DNA of 57,013 nucleotides, from positions 1 to 57,013 of the forward strand of contig DATNFO010000063.1 in NCBI GenBank assembly GCA_035606355.1, written 5' to 3'. Below, in pieces: positions 41,595-50,012 of this stretch (the first letter of the stretch is position 1; every line of letters starts with the position of its first letter). Position numbers and translations under genes: made by a program. This DNA comes from Sulfopaludibacter sp035606355 (GTDB lineage: Bacteria; Acidobacteriota; Terriglobia; Bryobacterales; Bryobacteraceae). Under the pieces are notes generated by a model that saw only the letters and a list, made by a program, of their open reading frames with translations, ran no database searches and was not told the DNA's origin.

Positions 41595-41940
41595 TTAGCC
41601 AGCCGACCCTGACGTCTTGAACTCGTGGCGGTGTATTCTAATGGCGGTCCCTGTACCATCGGTCCGCAACACTGTTCCTTCGACTGAGAGCGATAGGCTA
41701 ACTGAGCCGTGGAGAAGAGCTGGCCATCTAATGGACACTTCGACCGCAGAACCCGGGGGGAGTTGACGATCCAAAATGCAGTTCATTCCGCCGGTCGACA
41801 GGTTCAATGTTCTGCCGGCGCCTTCCGCTACGACGCTTCTGCGATAAACCCTGGCGCCATTTGAGCGGCAGGGCGAGTGGAAAGCGTTTCTCGGCCCGGC
41901 GGCATCTGAAATCCTGCGGTTCATCATGGCTTCCAGGCAT
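41595..41940 (-). pseudogene. PilZ-domain gene with a frameshift
   Basis: Two overlapping minus-strand frames each encode part of a PilZ domain. The frame from the ATG at 41940 gives AEKRFPLALPLKWR, the usual start of such domains. The frame from 41927 gives VVAEGAGRTLNLSTGGMNCI and VSIRWPALLHGSVSLSLSVE, the remainder of the domain, ending at 41595. One base lost between about 41845 and 41865 would restore a single 114-aa protein. This is either a real frameshift or a sequencing error. The R-x-x-x-R part of the c-di-GMP motif is not complete (KWR only), so binding is uncertain even if repaired. Confidence 0.65.
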
Positions 41941-42413
41941 GTTGTTGCTTCTACGTCGTTCAGCCCGTTCCAGTCCTTGGCGCCCTAGCAACCATGAACC
42001 TTGCAATGTTCCAGAAGCAGTTCCCGAATCTCCGGAGCGGATTGCGTCTTCTCGGCGGGATCTTCAAGGCCCGAGCCGGGATGTCTTTGACTTCGGTCCG
42101 CAGCAAGGGCGAGAGCCAGGACGAGTCGGTCGCGTGCGGAGCAGGTTTTTTGCATGCTGCTATGCATGAGTCTATCGAAGGGCCTTGGGAAGTCAACGCC
42201 CGGAGCCGCTGTCTTTGGGGTGGGCCGGAGTCGATAACCAAAGAGAGTTCGCCGAAGCGTCACGGTCCGCCTTGGTGCCCACGATGCAATTTTGCCCGAC
42301 GCGAATCAGCGATGGCGTAGCTCCAATTGGCTGTTAACAAGTCCGCGTTTCCAGCCGAACGAATCCTGCCTAAACGAGACCTTCCGAGTATAATCATCGT
42401 CGGTCTATCTTCT
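41941..42413. other. Stretch without a convincing gene
   Basis: It holds one plus-strand open frame (41994-42320, 108 aa, ending near HGPPWCPRCNFARRESAMA) with a CxxC pair but no Shine-Dalgarno, weak third-position GC bias and no recognised domain; I do not call it. TATAAT at 42389-42394 is a plausible -10 for the response regulator that starts at 42414. Otherwise I see nothing. Confidence 0.5.
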
Positions 42414-42776
42414 ATGCCGCTGAAGCGAATCCTCGTTATTGATGATGAACCCCAAGTTCTGCAGTTGATCGCGCGCATTTTGCAGCGTGGCGGGTACGAA
42501 GTAAGAACCGCGACTTCCGGCGGCGTTGTATTACAGGCCGTCGCAACCAGTCGTCCCGATCTGCTCATTTTGGACTTAAGCATGCCAGAACCGGATGGCT
42601 TCGAGGTGCTGAAGGCATTGCGCCAGCGCGAGCCCACATTGCCGGTACTTGTCATTTCAGGATTTTTGGGTGGATCGATGCTTCAAGCGGCTGAGTTATT
42701 CGGCGCTGTAGCTACTCTGGGGAAAACCGATGTACCGGAATTGCTGCTTGAAACGGTGCGGCGCGTCATTGCATAG
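42414..42776 (+). CDS. Orphan response regulator, receiver domain only
   Basis: A 120-aa receiver: MPLKRILVIDDEPQVLQLIA, phospho-acceptor Asp in LLILDLSMPEPDGFEV, switch Ser in VLVISGFLGG and Lys in TLGKTDVPELL. Start chosen at the ATG 42414; the frame opens 29 codons earlier but the extra residues are unlike the family and a TATAAT box lies inside them. No output domain, and no histidine kinase adjacent. Confidence 0.9.
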   Translation: MPLKRILVIDDEPQVLQLIARILQRGGYEVRTATSGGVVLQAVATSRPDLLILDLSMPEPDGFEVLKALRQREPTLPVLVISGFLGGSMLQAAELFGAVATLGKTDVPELLLETVRRVIA

Positions 42777-42948
42777 CTGAGTGAACACCGCCGCGCGTAA
42801 ACGCCAATGAGTAGCGAAGGCATTGTAATCTCGCCGATCGGCGCGCCACAAGTCCTATGCGTTCCACTGGCTGACACCCGTGCTGTTATCGAATAACTAA
42901 GAGGCGGGCAGTCTTGAAGAATCGCCTGCTTCTGCGGCCGACGTCACC

Positions 42949-43410
42949 CTATGCGTGCTCGCCATCTCTTTGCCGCTTCCTGTATGCCTGAGCGACGGCG
43001 AACCGCCGCTGGATTCTGTCATGGTTGTGCTGGCCATCCACTCGCGCCGCGACACGCTCGTTGAGCACGGTAGGAGTAAAGGGCTTCTCCAGGTAATCGA
43101 AAACGCATGTAACGACGAGATCTTCGAAACACTTGAAGGCGCCATCGGTAAGTCCTTCCGGAGGTGTACCAGACACCAGCAGGAGCCGGAGCCCCGGTCG
43201 GACCGCATTGGCGCGGTGTAGGGTCTCGATTCCGGAAAGGGCCCCGGGAAGGAGGTGGTCGGCGACGAAAAGGTCTACTGAGTCCTGCTCACACAGTTGG
43301 AGCGCTTGATTCGGGGATTCGCCCACCAGGATGGTCCACTGCCGACCGAGAACACGCAGATAGAGCGCGCGCGATATTTCATCGTCCTCAAGTAACAGCA
43401 CGGTCTTCAT
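42949..43410 (-). CDS. Orphan response regulator, paralogue of 2590-3063
   Basis: A 153-aa receiver (MKTVLLLEDDEISRALYLRV; phospho-acceptor Asp in LFVADHLLPG; Ser in LLVSGTPPEGLTDGAF; Lys in YLEKPF) with a basic C-terminal tail of about 25 residues that may bind nucleic acid or partner. Start at 43410; the longer frame adds 56 residues of unlike composition. It shares SGTPPEG with the other receiver in the window. Confidence 0.88.
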   Translation of the reverse strand: MKTVLLLEDDEISRALYLRVLGRQWTILVGESPNQALQLCEQDSVDLFVADHLLPGALSGIETLHRANAVRPGLRLLLVSGTPPEGLTDGAFKCFEDLVVTCVFDYLEKPFTPTVLNERVAARVDGQHNHDRIQRRFAVAQAYRKRQRDGEHA

Positions 43411-44062
43411 AGTGGGTCTGGCGCCGGGGAAGGGGCCGAGAAGAGTTCGCGCATCCGGTCCCGAAGCACGGGTGGGCCAAACGGCTTGCGGAGGCAGCAA
43501 GTTTTGCGGATTGTTCAAATCGGTGATTCTACATGACACATGCAATTTGACGATGTCGTTTCGCGGACACTTCCGCAATCCGCCGTCCGCATTCGAGCTT
43601 GCCGAACTTCACCGTCTCGTCGTTAGCGGCGGGTTGATCGCACGGCTTTGGCAAAATATGCAGTCAGCTTGCCCTTACCCTCAGGCGTGAGTTTATTGCA
43701 GCGCGGGCGAGGTGGAGAGCGCATCAGTGCTGCAAAAGCAACAGTTAAGAACCCTCGTGATTCCACTGGAGCCACCCTGATTGCCAAAATCTTTCTCCTT
43801 TATTCGCAACCACATCCAACGCTAGCAGCCGGATCCCGCAAGCGCCCATGCCATCCTATAAGCGGGGACGCCCCGCACGCTTTCAGCCGAATTGAACGGA
43901 AAACCGAAAGATCTTTCGGTTTTGCCGATTCGCTTCGAGTAAATACAACGACTTAGGATCGAAAACCGAAAGATCTTTCGGTTTTTGAAAATGCCAAAGA
44001 AAACAAAAGGAATCGCCGCGAAATCCACTCTCCGGTCGAGACCGGAAAACCGTATAGCCTGC
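43411..44062. other. Long intergenic region upstream of mrdA
   Basis: About 650 bases without a gene that I support. Small frames on either strand lack ribosome-binding sites. It holds two identical 24-base palindromes (43900-43985, reported separately). Base composition looks less GC-rich than the flanking genes. Confidence 0.5.
43900..43985. repeat. Two identical 24-base palindromes, 62 bases apart
   Basis: Each is AAAACCGAAAGA plus its exact mirror, at 43900-43923 and 43962-43985, centred on AGATCT. A-run, stem and T-run give each the shape of a bidirectional intrinsic terminator. The 38 bases between them are not repeated. They insulate mrdA from the divergent response regulator side. 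Confidence 0.85.
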
Positions 44063-44096
44063 TACAATAAGGGTTAAGCGCGTTTGCGCGTTTTTT
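44063..44096 (+). promoter_or_regulatory. mrdA promoter with extended -10 and hairpin leader
   Basis: TGCTACAAT (44060-44068) is an extended -10. The predicted leader of about 20 bases includes GCGC-GTTT-GCGC (44078-44089) followed by six T directly before the GTG start, resembling a weak terminator or attenuator. Confidence 0.45.
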
Positions 44097-46028
44097 GTGA
44101 TCCTTCCGCCGGTCGATCCAAACCTCGAACAACACCTGCAAGACAAACCGCCGCTGCACGACGATACTCGTTTCGCGTCCGGGAAAATTGCCGTCTTTCA
44201 GTACGGCACCGTTGCCATCTTCCTCTTCCTCATCGCCGGCTTCTGGAAATTGCAGATCGAACACCCGCAGGTCTACGACGAAAAGGCGCTGCAAAACAGC
44301 GTGAAGAGCGTGCCGATTCCCGCTCCCCGCGGCCGTATACGCGACCGCGACGGACGCACCATCGTCGATAACCACTCCTCCTTCAAACTCATCCTCGCCC
44401 GCGAAGCCCTCAAGGAAGATCACCTCAAGCCCATCGCCCAAGGTCTCGATCTCGACTACAACGACCTCGTCACCAAGGTGCAGAAGTTTCGCTCCCAGCC
44501 GAAGTACGTGCCCGTCGTCGTCAAGGACGGACTCTCGCCCGCCGACCTCGCCTTCGTCGCATCGCACCACGATTTTTTCCCCGAGATGGTGCTGATCGAA
44601 TCGCAGTCGCGGCTCTATCCGCAAAACGGCATGCTCGCGCACGTCATCGGCTACACCGGTGAAATCAGCGAGCAGGAACTCGATGAGCCGGAATTCGCCC
44701 ACAACAACCCCGGCGACATCATCGGCAAATTCGGCATCGAACGGCAATACAACTCCACGTTGACCGGTGTGGACGGACAGCGGCAGGTGGTGGTCGACAA
44801 CCGCGGACAGGTTCGCGAAACGCTCCAGGAAAAAAAGGCCGTCCCCGGTAAAGATCTCCAATTGACCATCGACCTCGACCTGCAGGTGGTCGCCGAGCTC
44901 GGCATGGATTCGCCCTCCACCGAGTTGCACGTCGAGCACAAAACAGGCGCCGTTGTAGCCATGGACCCGCGCTCCGGCGAAGTGCTGGCGATGGTCAGCC
45001 GCCCGACCTTCGATGCCAACAAATTCGCGGTCCGCATCAAGGCCAAGGATTGGGAGGAGATCAACGCGAATCCCGACCATCCGCTGATGAACAAAGTGAT
45101 TCAGGACCAGCAGCCGCCGGGCTCGACGTTCAAGCCGTTCACCGCCCTCGCGGGGCTGGAAAGCGGCGCCATCGACGATCAGTTCAGCGTCAATTGCTCC
45201 GGCGGCGTGGCGCTCTATGGCCGATTCCAGAAGTGCTGGGTTTACCCGAAAGGGCACGGCCGGATCTCGCTGCACCGCGGAATCGTGGATTCCTGCGACG
45301 TCTACTTCTACACGGTCGGCGCGAAGACCGGCATCGATAATCTCTCGTTCTACGGAGATCTTGTGGGCTTCGGCCATCAGACCGGCATCGACCTGCCGCA
45401 CGAAGCCGCGGGCGTCATGCCCTCCGCGCAATGGAAGCTGCGCAACTACCGCCAGAAATGGTACGCCGGTGAAACACCTTCTGTCGCCATTGGCCAGGGT
45501 GCGCTCACGGTGACGCCGCTGCAACTGGCGCGCGCGCTGTCCGGCCTCGCGACCGGCGGCACATGGCACAGGCCGCGGCTGGTGGCGAACCAACCCGATA
45601 AGGTGGTCGAGTGGAAGCTCGATCCCGAGCACGTGAAGAGCGTTGTCGATGGCATGTACGGTGTCGTGAACGAAGGCGGCGGCACGGGCGCTCGCGCCAA
45701 GCTGCCGAACGTCTCCGTCTGCGGCAAGACCGGAACCGCGCAGCTCACCAGCGAAGACTACGCGCACTCCCAAGGCAAGAAGACCAGCGAGGACAATGCC
45801 TGGTTCGAGGGCTTCGCTCCCTGCGAGAACCCGGAGATCGTCGTCGTGGCGCTGCTCGAGCATTTCCCCGGTCACGGACAGTACGCCGCCCCGGTGGTCC
45901 GCGACGTCATTAAAGCGTACTTCGATAAGAAAGCGCGCCTGCAGGCCATGGCTGCGCAGCAGAAGCAGTTGACGGCGGGGCTGAACGCCCTTCAGCCGGT
46001 GCCCGCCGTGCCCACCCGGAATCAGTAA
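44097..46028 (+). CDS. mrdA: Penicillin-binding protein 2 (elongation transpeptidase)
   Basis: A 643-aa inner-membrane transpeptidase of the elongasome. Membrane helix at about 33-55, PBP dimerisation domain (GRIRDRDGRTIVDN; KFGIERQYNSTLTGVDGQRQ), transpeptidase domain with PGSTFKPFTALAG (catalytic Ser and Lys), the SxN-type SCDVYFYTVG and CGKTGTAQL (KTG box). GTG start at 44097 with no Shine-Dalgarno; no better start downstream. It is directly followed by rodA, adjacent with no gap. Confidence 0.96.
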   Translation: MILPPVDPNLEQHLQDKPPLHDDTRFASGKIAVFQYGTVAIFLFLIAGFWKLQIEHPQVYDEKALQNSVKSVPIPAPRGRIRDRDGRTIVDNHSSFKLILAREALKEDHLKPIAQGLDLDYNDLVTKVQKFRSQPKYVPVVVKDGLSPADLAFVASHHDFFPEMVLIESQSRLYPQNGMLAHVIGYTGEISEQELDEPEFAHNNPGDIIGKFGIERQYNSTLTGVDGQRQVVVDNRGQVRETLQEKKAVPGKDLQLTIDLDLQVVAELGMDSPSTELHVEHKTGAVVAMDPRSGEVLAMVSRPTFDANKFAVRIKAKDWEEINANPDHPLMNKVIQDQQPPGSTFKPFTALAGLESGAIDDQFSVNCSGGVALYGRFQKCWVYPKGHGRISLHRGIVDSCDVYFYTVGAKTGIDNLSFYGDLVGFGHQTGIDLPHEAAGVMPSAQWKLRNYRQKWYAGETPSVAIGQGALTVTPLQLARALSGLATGGTWHRPRLVANQPDKVVEWKLDPEHVKSVVDGMYGVVNEGGGTGARAKLPNVSVCGKTGTAQLTSEDYAHSQGKKTSEDNAWFEGFAPCENPEIVVVALLEHFPGHGQYAAPVVRDVIKAYFDKKARLQAMAAQQKQLTAGLNALQPVPAVPTRNQ

Positions 46029-47120
46029 ATGCGTCATCTTTCCCTTAGAGATTTGGATTGGACGCTGCTCAGCATCGTATTGCTGATCTGCGGCGTCGGC
46101 GTGGTGCAGATCTGGAGCGCCACGCTCGGCACAGGCAGTCACGATTCCTGGTGGAAGCAGATCTTCTACATTGCCGGCGGCCTGGTGCTGATGTGGATCA
46201 TCATGGCCGTCGATTACCACGCTCTGATGCACCACGTTCCCCTGATGTACATCGTGAGCGTGGTGGCTCTGTTGGGAACGGCTTTCGCAGGGCAGGCGAT
46301 GTTCGGTTCCAGGCGGTGGATTCCGCTCCCCGGCGGCATTCACTTACAGGTGTCGGAATTCGTCAAGTTGGTGATAATATTGTTGGTAGCTCGCTACCTG
46401 ACCGAACTAAAGACCGACGAGTTGGAAGTTCGGGAGATGTTTAAACTGGCGGGCCTGGTTTTAATTCCCGCCGGTCTGGTGCTGAAACAGCCGGATTTGG
46501 GAACGGCCCTCACCTATATAGGTGTTCTGGTGGTGGGAGCCTTCCTCGCGGGTTTAAATTGGAAATACGTTTCCGCCATAGCCGTAGTGGCGGTGCTGGT
46601 GCTTCCGGTCACTTGGACTTATATTCTCAAGGACTATCAGAAGCAGCGGCTGGTGAGTTTTCTGGATCCCGAACAGGATCCTCAAGGGGCGGGATATCAG
46701 TTGATCCAGTCCCAGATTGCAATCGGGTCCGGTGGGCCGCTCGGAAAGGGGCTCACCAAAGGCACTCAGACGAGGCTGCGGTTCCTGCCCGTGCCGTACA
46801 AAGATTTTATATTTTCGGCATTTGCGGAGGAGCAAGGTTTCGTCGGGGTCGTGGTAATGTTGTCGTTGTACTTCGTGATGATCATGCGCATCGTCCAGAA
46901 TGCGCAGACGGCGTCCGAACGGTCGGGTATGTATATCTGTATGGGAGTAGCTGCATTGTTGCTGTCACACATTCTGATCAACGTCGGGATGGTGGCGGGG
47001 CTGATGCCCGTGACTGGCATCCCCCTTCCCTTCATGAGCGCCGGCGGTTCCAGTATCTGGTCGAATTTCTTAGCATTGGGGCTGGTCAGCAATGTCCGGC
47101 TCAGAAGGTTTGTGAATTAA
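46029..47120 (+). CDS. rodA: Rod-shape SEDS glycosyltransferase RodA
   Basis: A 363-aa SEDS protein with about ten membrane helices that polymerises peptidoglycan with PBP2. Typical stretches: RRWIPLPGGIHLQVSEFVKL, LVLKQPDLGTALTYIGVL, SQIAIGSGGPLGKGLTKGTQ, RFLPVPYKDFIFSAFAEEQG (with the catalytic Asp region) and GLMPVTGIPLPFMSAGGSS. The start codon abuts the mrdA stop. Confidence 0.97.
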   Translation: MRHLSLRDLDWTLLSIVLLICGVGVVQIWSATLGTGSHDSWWKQIFYIAGGLVLMWIIMAVDYHALMHHVPLMYIVSVVALLGTAFAGQAMFGSRRWIPLPGGIHLQVSEFVKLVIILLVARYLTELKTDELEVREMFKLAGLVLIPAGLVLKQPDLGTALTYIGVLVVGAFLAGLNWKYVSAIAVVAVLVLPVTWTYILKDYQKQRLVSFLDPEQDPQGAGYQLIQSQIAIGSGGPLGKGLTKGTQTRLRFLPVPYKDFIFSAFAEEQGFVGVVVMLSLYFVMIMRIVQNAQTASERSGMYICMGVAALLLSHILINVGMVAGLMPVTGIPLPFMSAGGSSIWSNFLALGLVSNVRLRRFVN

Positions 47121-47346
47121 AGATTAACGGGAGCCTGAACGAGTGACCTTGGGACGGTGGCGCCATCGAGCGCTCTCCCCGGGTGGTTCCCGGCCGGGTG
47201 GTGTTTGAGAATGCGTCTCCACCGCGCGGCCAGCGTGAGTTCGGTAAGAAATTGGCTTCGTTCCGCGGAATTGTAGCGGCGCGGAGCCCACGCGAGGGTG
47301 CCCACCAGACCGTAGGTCCTTCCCGCGCTCCCGGGGAGGCAGTTAG

Positions 47347-49980
47347 ATGTCAAAGGAGTTAGTGATTTCGGCGAGCCGCCATGAAACAAGGGTGGCGCTG
47401 ATCGAAGACGATCAGGTTGTCGAAATCTATCATCAGCGCGAGAACGAATACTCCCTCGCCGGCAGCATTCATAAAGGTAGAGTGACGCGCGTGCTTCCAG
47501 GCATGCAATCGGCATTCGTCGATATCGGTCTGGAACGGGACGCGTTTCTCTACGTTTCCGACTTCTTCGAAGACAACGAAGAGTACGACAAGATCGTCAC
47601 CAGCGTGGAGGAGAAGGTCTTCAAGCAGTTGGACCGTAACCCCGCTTCGGTCAGCGCCGCGCCCGTCATTACGGAGAGCTCGCTTCCGGGAGCCATCCCG
47701 GTGGAAACTGCGCCCGCGGCCGCGCCTGAGGTGAACGGAACTGCCGCTGCTGCGGAACCCGTTCACGAACAGCGCGCCGAACGCGGTCCGGATCGCGGTG
47801 GAGACCGCGGCGGCGATCGGGGCGGAGATCGTGGTGGCGACCGTGGAGGTCGCGGACGCCGCGGACGCCGTCGTCGCGGACCCCGCAGTGGAGGTGGTCG
47901 CGGACTGCCCGAATCGAAATTCTACTCGCCGCGTCCGGGAGATGAAACGCGCGCCGAAGCGCCCGAAGCAGCCGCCGAAGAAACATCCGATGCGCCTGCC
48001 GCGGCGCAGGCCGACGATTTTCTCGTCCTGCCCGGCGAATCCCTTGCCAAGTACACGGGGCCCGGCGGCGAAGAGGAGTTCGATAGCGAAGAAGAATCCG
48101 GCGCTGAGTTTGAGCCGGAACAGGTGACTGACCTCGCTGCCCAACCGCAAGCCGAGCCGCAGCCCGAGCTGGCCATTGCGATCGAGATCGCCGAGGAAGT
48201 CGTCGTCGAAGTTGCGCCGGCTGCGGAGCGCGAGCCGGAACCGGAACCCGTAGCCGCTGCCGAAGCTCATGAGGAGCCCGTCCCGGTCGCCGAAACCGCC
48301 GAGGATCTCGACCTGGTGACCGGCGATGCCGCCGAGCCGACCGACGACGATGGCGCGGCCGAAGCGCTGCCCGTGGAAGAAGAAGGTGTCGGCGAGTTGG
48401 CCGAAGCCGCCGAAGAGGCGGCGGCCGAAGGGGAAGCCGTCGAAGGCGAGCAGCCGCTCGCGGAAGAAGAAGGCCCCGAGCCGGCGCGCATCCCAACCAG
48501 CTTGACGGCGGCCTTGCGCGAGCAGGGTCCTCGCTTCCAGCACCGCGTCTCCCGCCGCATGCGCCGCAAGGGCGGCCGCGGCCCAATGGGCGATACCGCC
48601 CGCAATCCGCAGCATGAAGGCCGTTCCGATCAGGCCCCGCGCGATCGCGCGCCGGCCGAACAGCGTGAACCACGCGAGACCCGCGAAGGCCGCGAACCGC
48701 GTGAGCCTCGCGAGCAGCGCGGCGACCAGCGCAGTGCTCCCCGTCCCGAAGGCCGCGACCGCGAAGCGCGCTCCGCGCCGTCCATCAGCGACCTGCTGAA
48801 GGAAGGCCAGGAGATCATCGTTCAAATTGCCAAGGAGCCCATCGGCGCAAAGGGCGCGCGCATCACCTCGCACATCGCGCTCCCCGGCCGCTTCCTGGTG
48901 TACATGCCGACCGTGGACCACATCGGCGTCTCGCGCAAAATTCCAAGCGACGAAGAGCGCCTTCGCCTGAAGCGCATTCTGCAGAGCAATCGCACGGGCA
49001 TTTCGGGCGGCTACATCGTTCGCACGGCGGGCGAGGGCCGCACCGAAGAGGAACTCCGCGCCGACATGATGTTCCTGTACAACATGTGGCTGGACATGCG
49101 CCAGAAGGCCGAAAAGCGCCCCGCGCCCATGCTGATTCATCATGACCTGAACGTGGTGGAGCGTGTGCTGCGCGATCAGCTCACCAGCAGCTTTAAGAGC
49201 ATCTGGGTGGATAACGAAGAGCTTTACGAAGGCGTGCTCCGCTTCGTGCAGCGCTTCCAGCCGGCGCTGGTGAACCGCGTGAAGCTGTATACGCGATCCA
49301 CGCCCATCTTCGACGAATTCGGCATTACCGCGGAGATGGAGAAAGCCTTGCGCCCGAAAGTGTGGCTCAAGAGCGGCGGCTATATCGTCATCAACCAGAC
49401 CGAAGCGCTGGTGGCCATCGATATCAACACCGGCAAGTACGTCGGCAAGAGCAACCGGCTCGAGGACACCATCGTCAAGACCAACACGGACGCCATCAAG
49501 GAGATCGTGCGGCAGATCCGGCTGCGCGACCTGGGCGGCATCATCGTGGTCGACTTCATCGATATGGACGAGCGCAAGAATCGCCAAAAGGTGATGCAGG
49601 CGCTCGAAGAGGCCATGCGGGCCGACCGCGCTCCCAATAAAATTCTCCAGTTCAACGATTTCGGACTGGTGGCCATCACGCGCAAACGCGTGAAGCAAAG
49701 CCTGGAGCGCACGTTGTGCACGCCGTGTCCGTATTGCGAGGGCGCGGGCTACGTGAAGAGCCCGCAAACCGTGGTCGGCGAAATCATTCAGGAAGCGAAT
49801 AAGATTGCCAAGGTTGTGGAAGGCAAGGACGTGATGCTGCGCGTTTCGCCCGAAGTCGCCAAGCTGCTGAAGAGCAATCAGAACTCGTTCCTCGGTGAGA
49901 TCGAAGAGATTCTCGGCGGGCGCACAGTGATCGTGAAGAGCGATGCGCTGCTGCACCAGGATAAATTCGACCTGGCGTAG
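47347..49980 (+). CDS. rng: Ribonuclease E/G family endoribonuclease with interrupted S1 domain
   Basis: An 877-aa protein. The N-terminus (MSKELVISASRHETRVALIE, GSIHKGRVTRVLPGMQSAFV) is the start of RNase E/G with the S1 RNA-binding domain. About residue 95 to 478 is a low-complexity insert with repeated RGGD-type Arg/Gly segments (near 155-180), then Glu/Ala-rich and Arg-rich stretches. The S1 fold resumes at SISDLLKEGQEIIVQIAKEP. Catalytic region: VAIDINTGKYVG and IIVVDFIDMDERKNRQ (metal-binding Asp), Zn-link CTPCPYCEGAGYVKS. Start has GGGGAGG before it. It processes rRNA and mRNA; its own 226-base leader has unassigned structure. Confidence 0.94.
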   Translation: MSKELVISASRHETRVALIEDDQVVEIYHQRENEYSLAGSIHKGRVTRVLPGMQSAFVDIGLERDAFLYVSDFFEDNEEYDKIVTSVEEKVFKQLDRNPASVSAAPVITESSLPGAIPVETAPAAAPEVNGTAAAAEPVHEQRAERGPDRGGDRGGDRGGDRGGDRGGRGRRGRRRRGPRSGGGRGLPESKFYSPRPGDETRAEAPEAAAEETSDAPAAAQADDFLVLPGESLAKYTGPGGEEEFDSEEESGAEFEPEQVTDLAAQPQAEPQPELAIAIEIAEEVVVEVAPAAEREPEPEPVAAAEAHEEPVPVAETAEDLDLVTGDAAEPTDDDGAAEALPVEEEGVGELAEAAEEAAAEGEAVEGEQPLAEEEGPEPARIPTSLTAALREQGPRFQHRVSRRMRRKGGRGPMGDTARNPQHEGRSDQAPRDRAPAEQREPRETREGREPREPREQRGDQRSAPRPEGRDREARSAPSISDLLKEGQEIIVQIAKEPIGAKGARITSHIALPGRFLVYMPTVDHIGVSRKIPSDEERLRLKRILQSNRTGISGGYIVRTAGEGRTEEELRADMMFLYNMWLDMRQKAEKRPAPMLIHHDLNVVERVLRDQLTSSFKSIWVDNEELYEGVLRFVQRFQPALVNRVKLYTRSTPIFDEFGITAEMEKALRPKVWLKSGGYIVINQTEALVAIDINTGKYVGKSNRLEDTIVKTNTDAIKEIVRQIRLRDLGGIIVVDFIDMDERKNRQKVMQALEEAMRADRAPNKILQFNDFGLVAITRKRVKQSLERTLCTPCPYCEGAGYVKSPQTVVGEIIQEANKIAKVVEGKDVMLRVSPEVAKLLKSNQNSFLGEIEEILGGRTVIVKSDALLHQDKFDLA

Positions 49981-50012
49981 TTGATTTCGGCTCCCAGGCA
50001 CTCTTAGGAGTA

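Noticed and set aside
41994..42320. A 108-aa plus-strand frame with a CxxC pair.
   Set aside because: Weak third-position bias, no ribosome-binding site and no family.
43953..46343. A 796-aa minus-strand frame over mrdA.
   Set aside because: Antisense of a gene with clear PBP2 motifs; its composition (many His, Asp, Arg) is typical of mirror frames.
47359..50001. An 880-aa open frame on the minus strand over the RNase G/E gene.
   Set aside because: It is the mirror of a GC-rich, low-complexity gene with recognised RNase motifs on the plus strand; the antisense product resembles no family.
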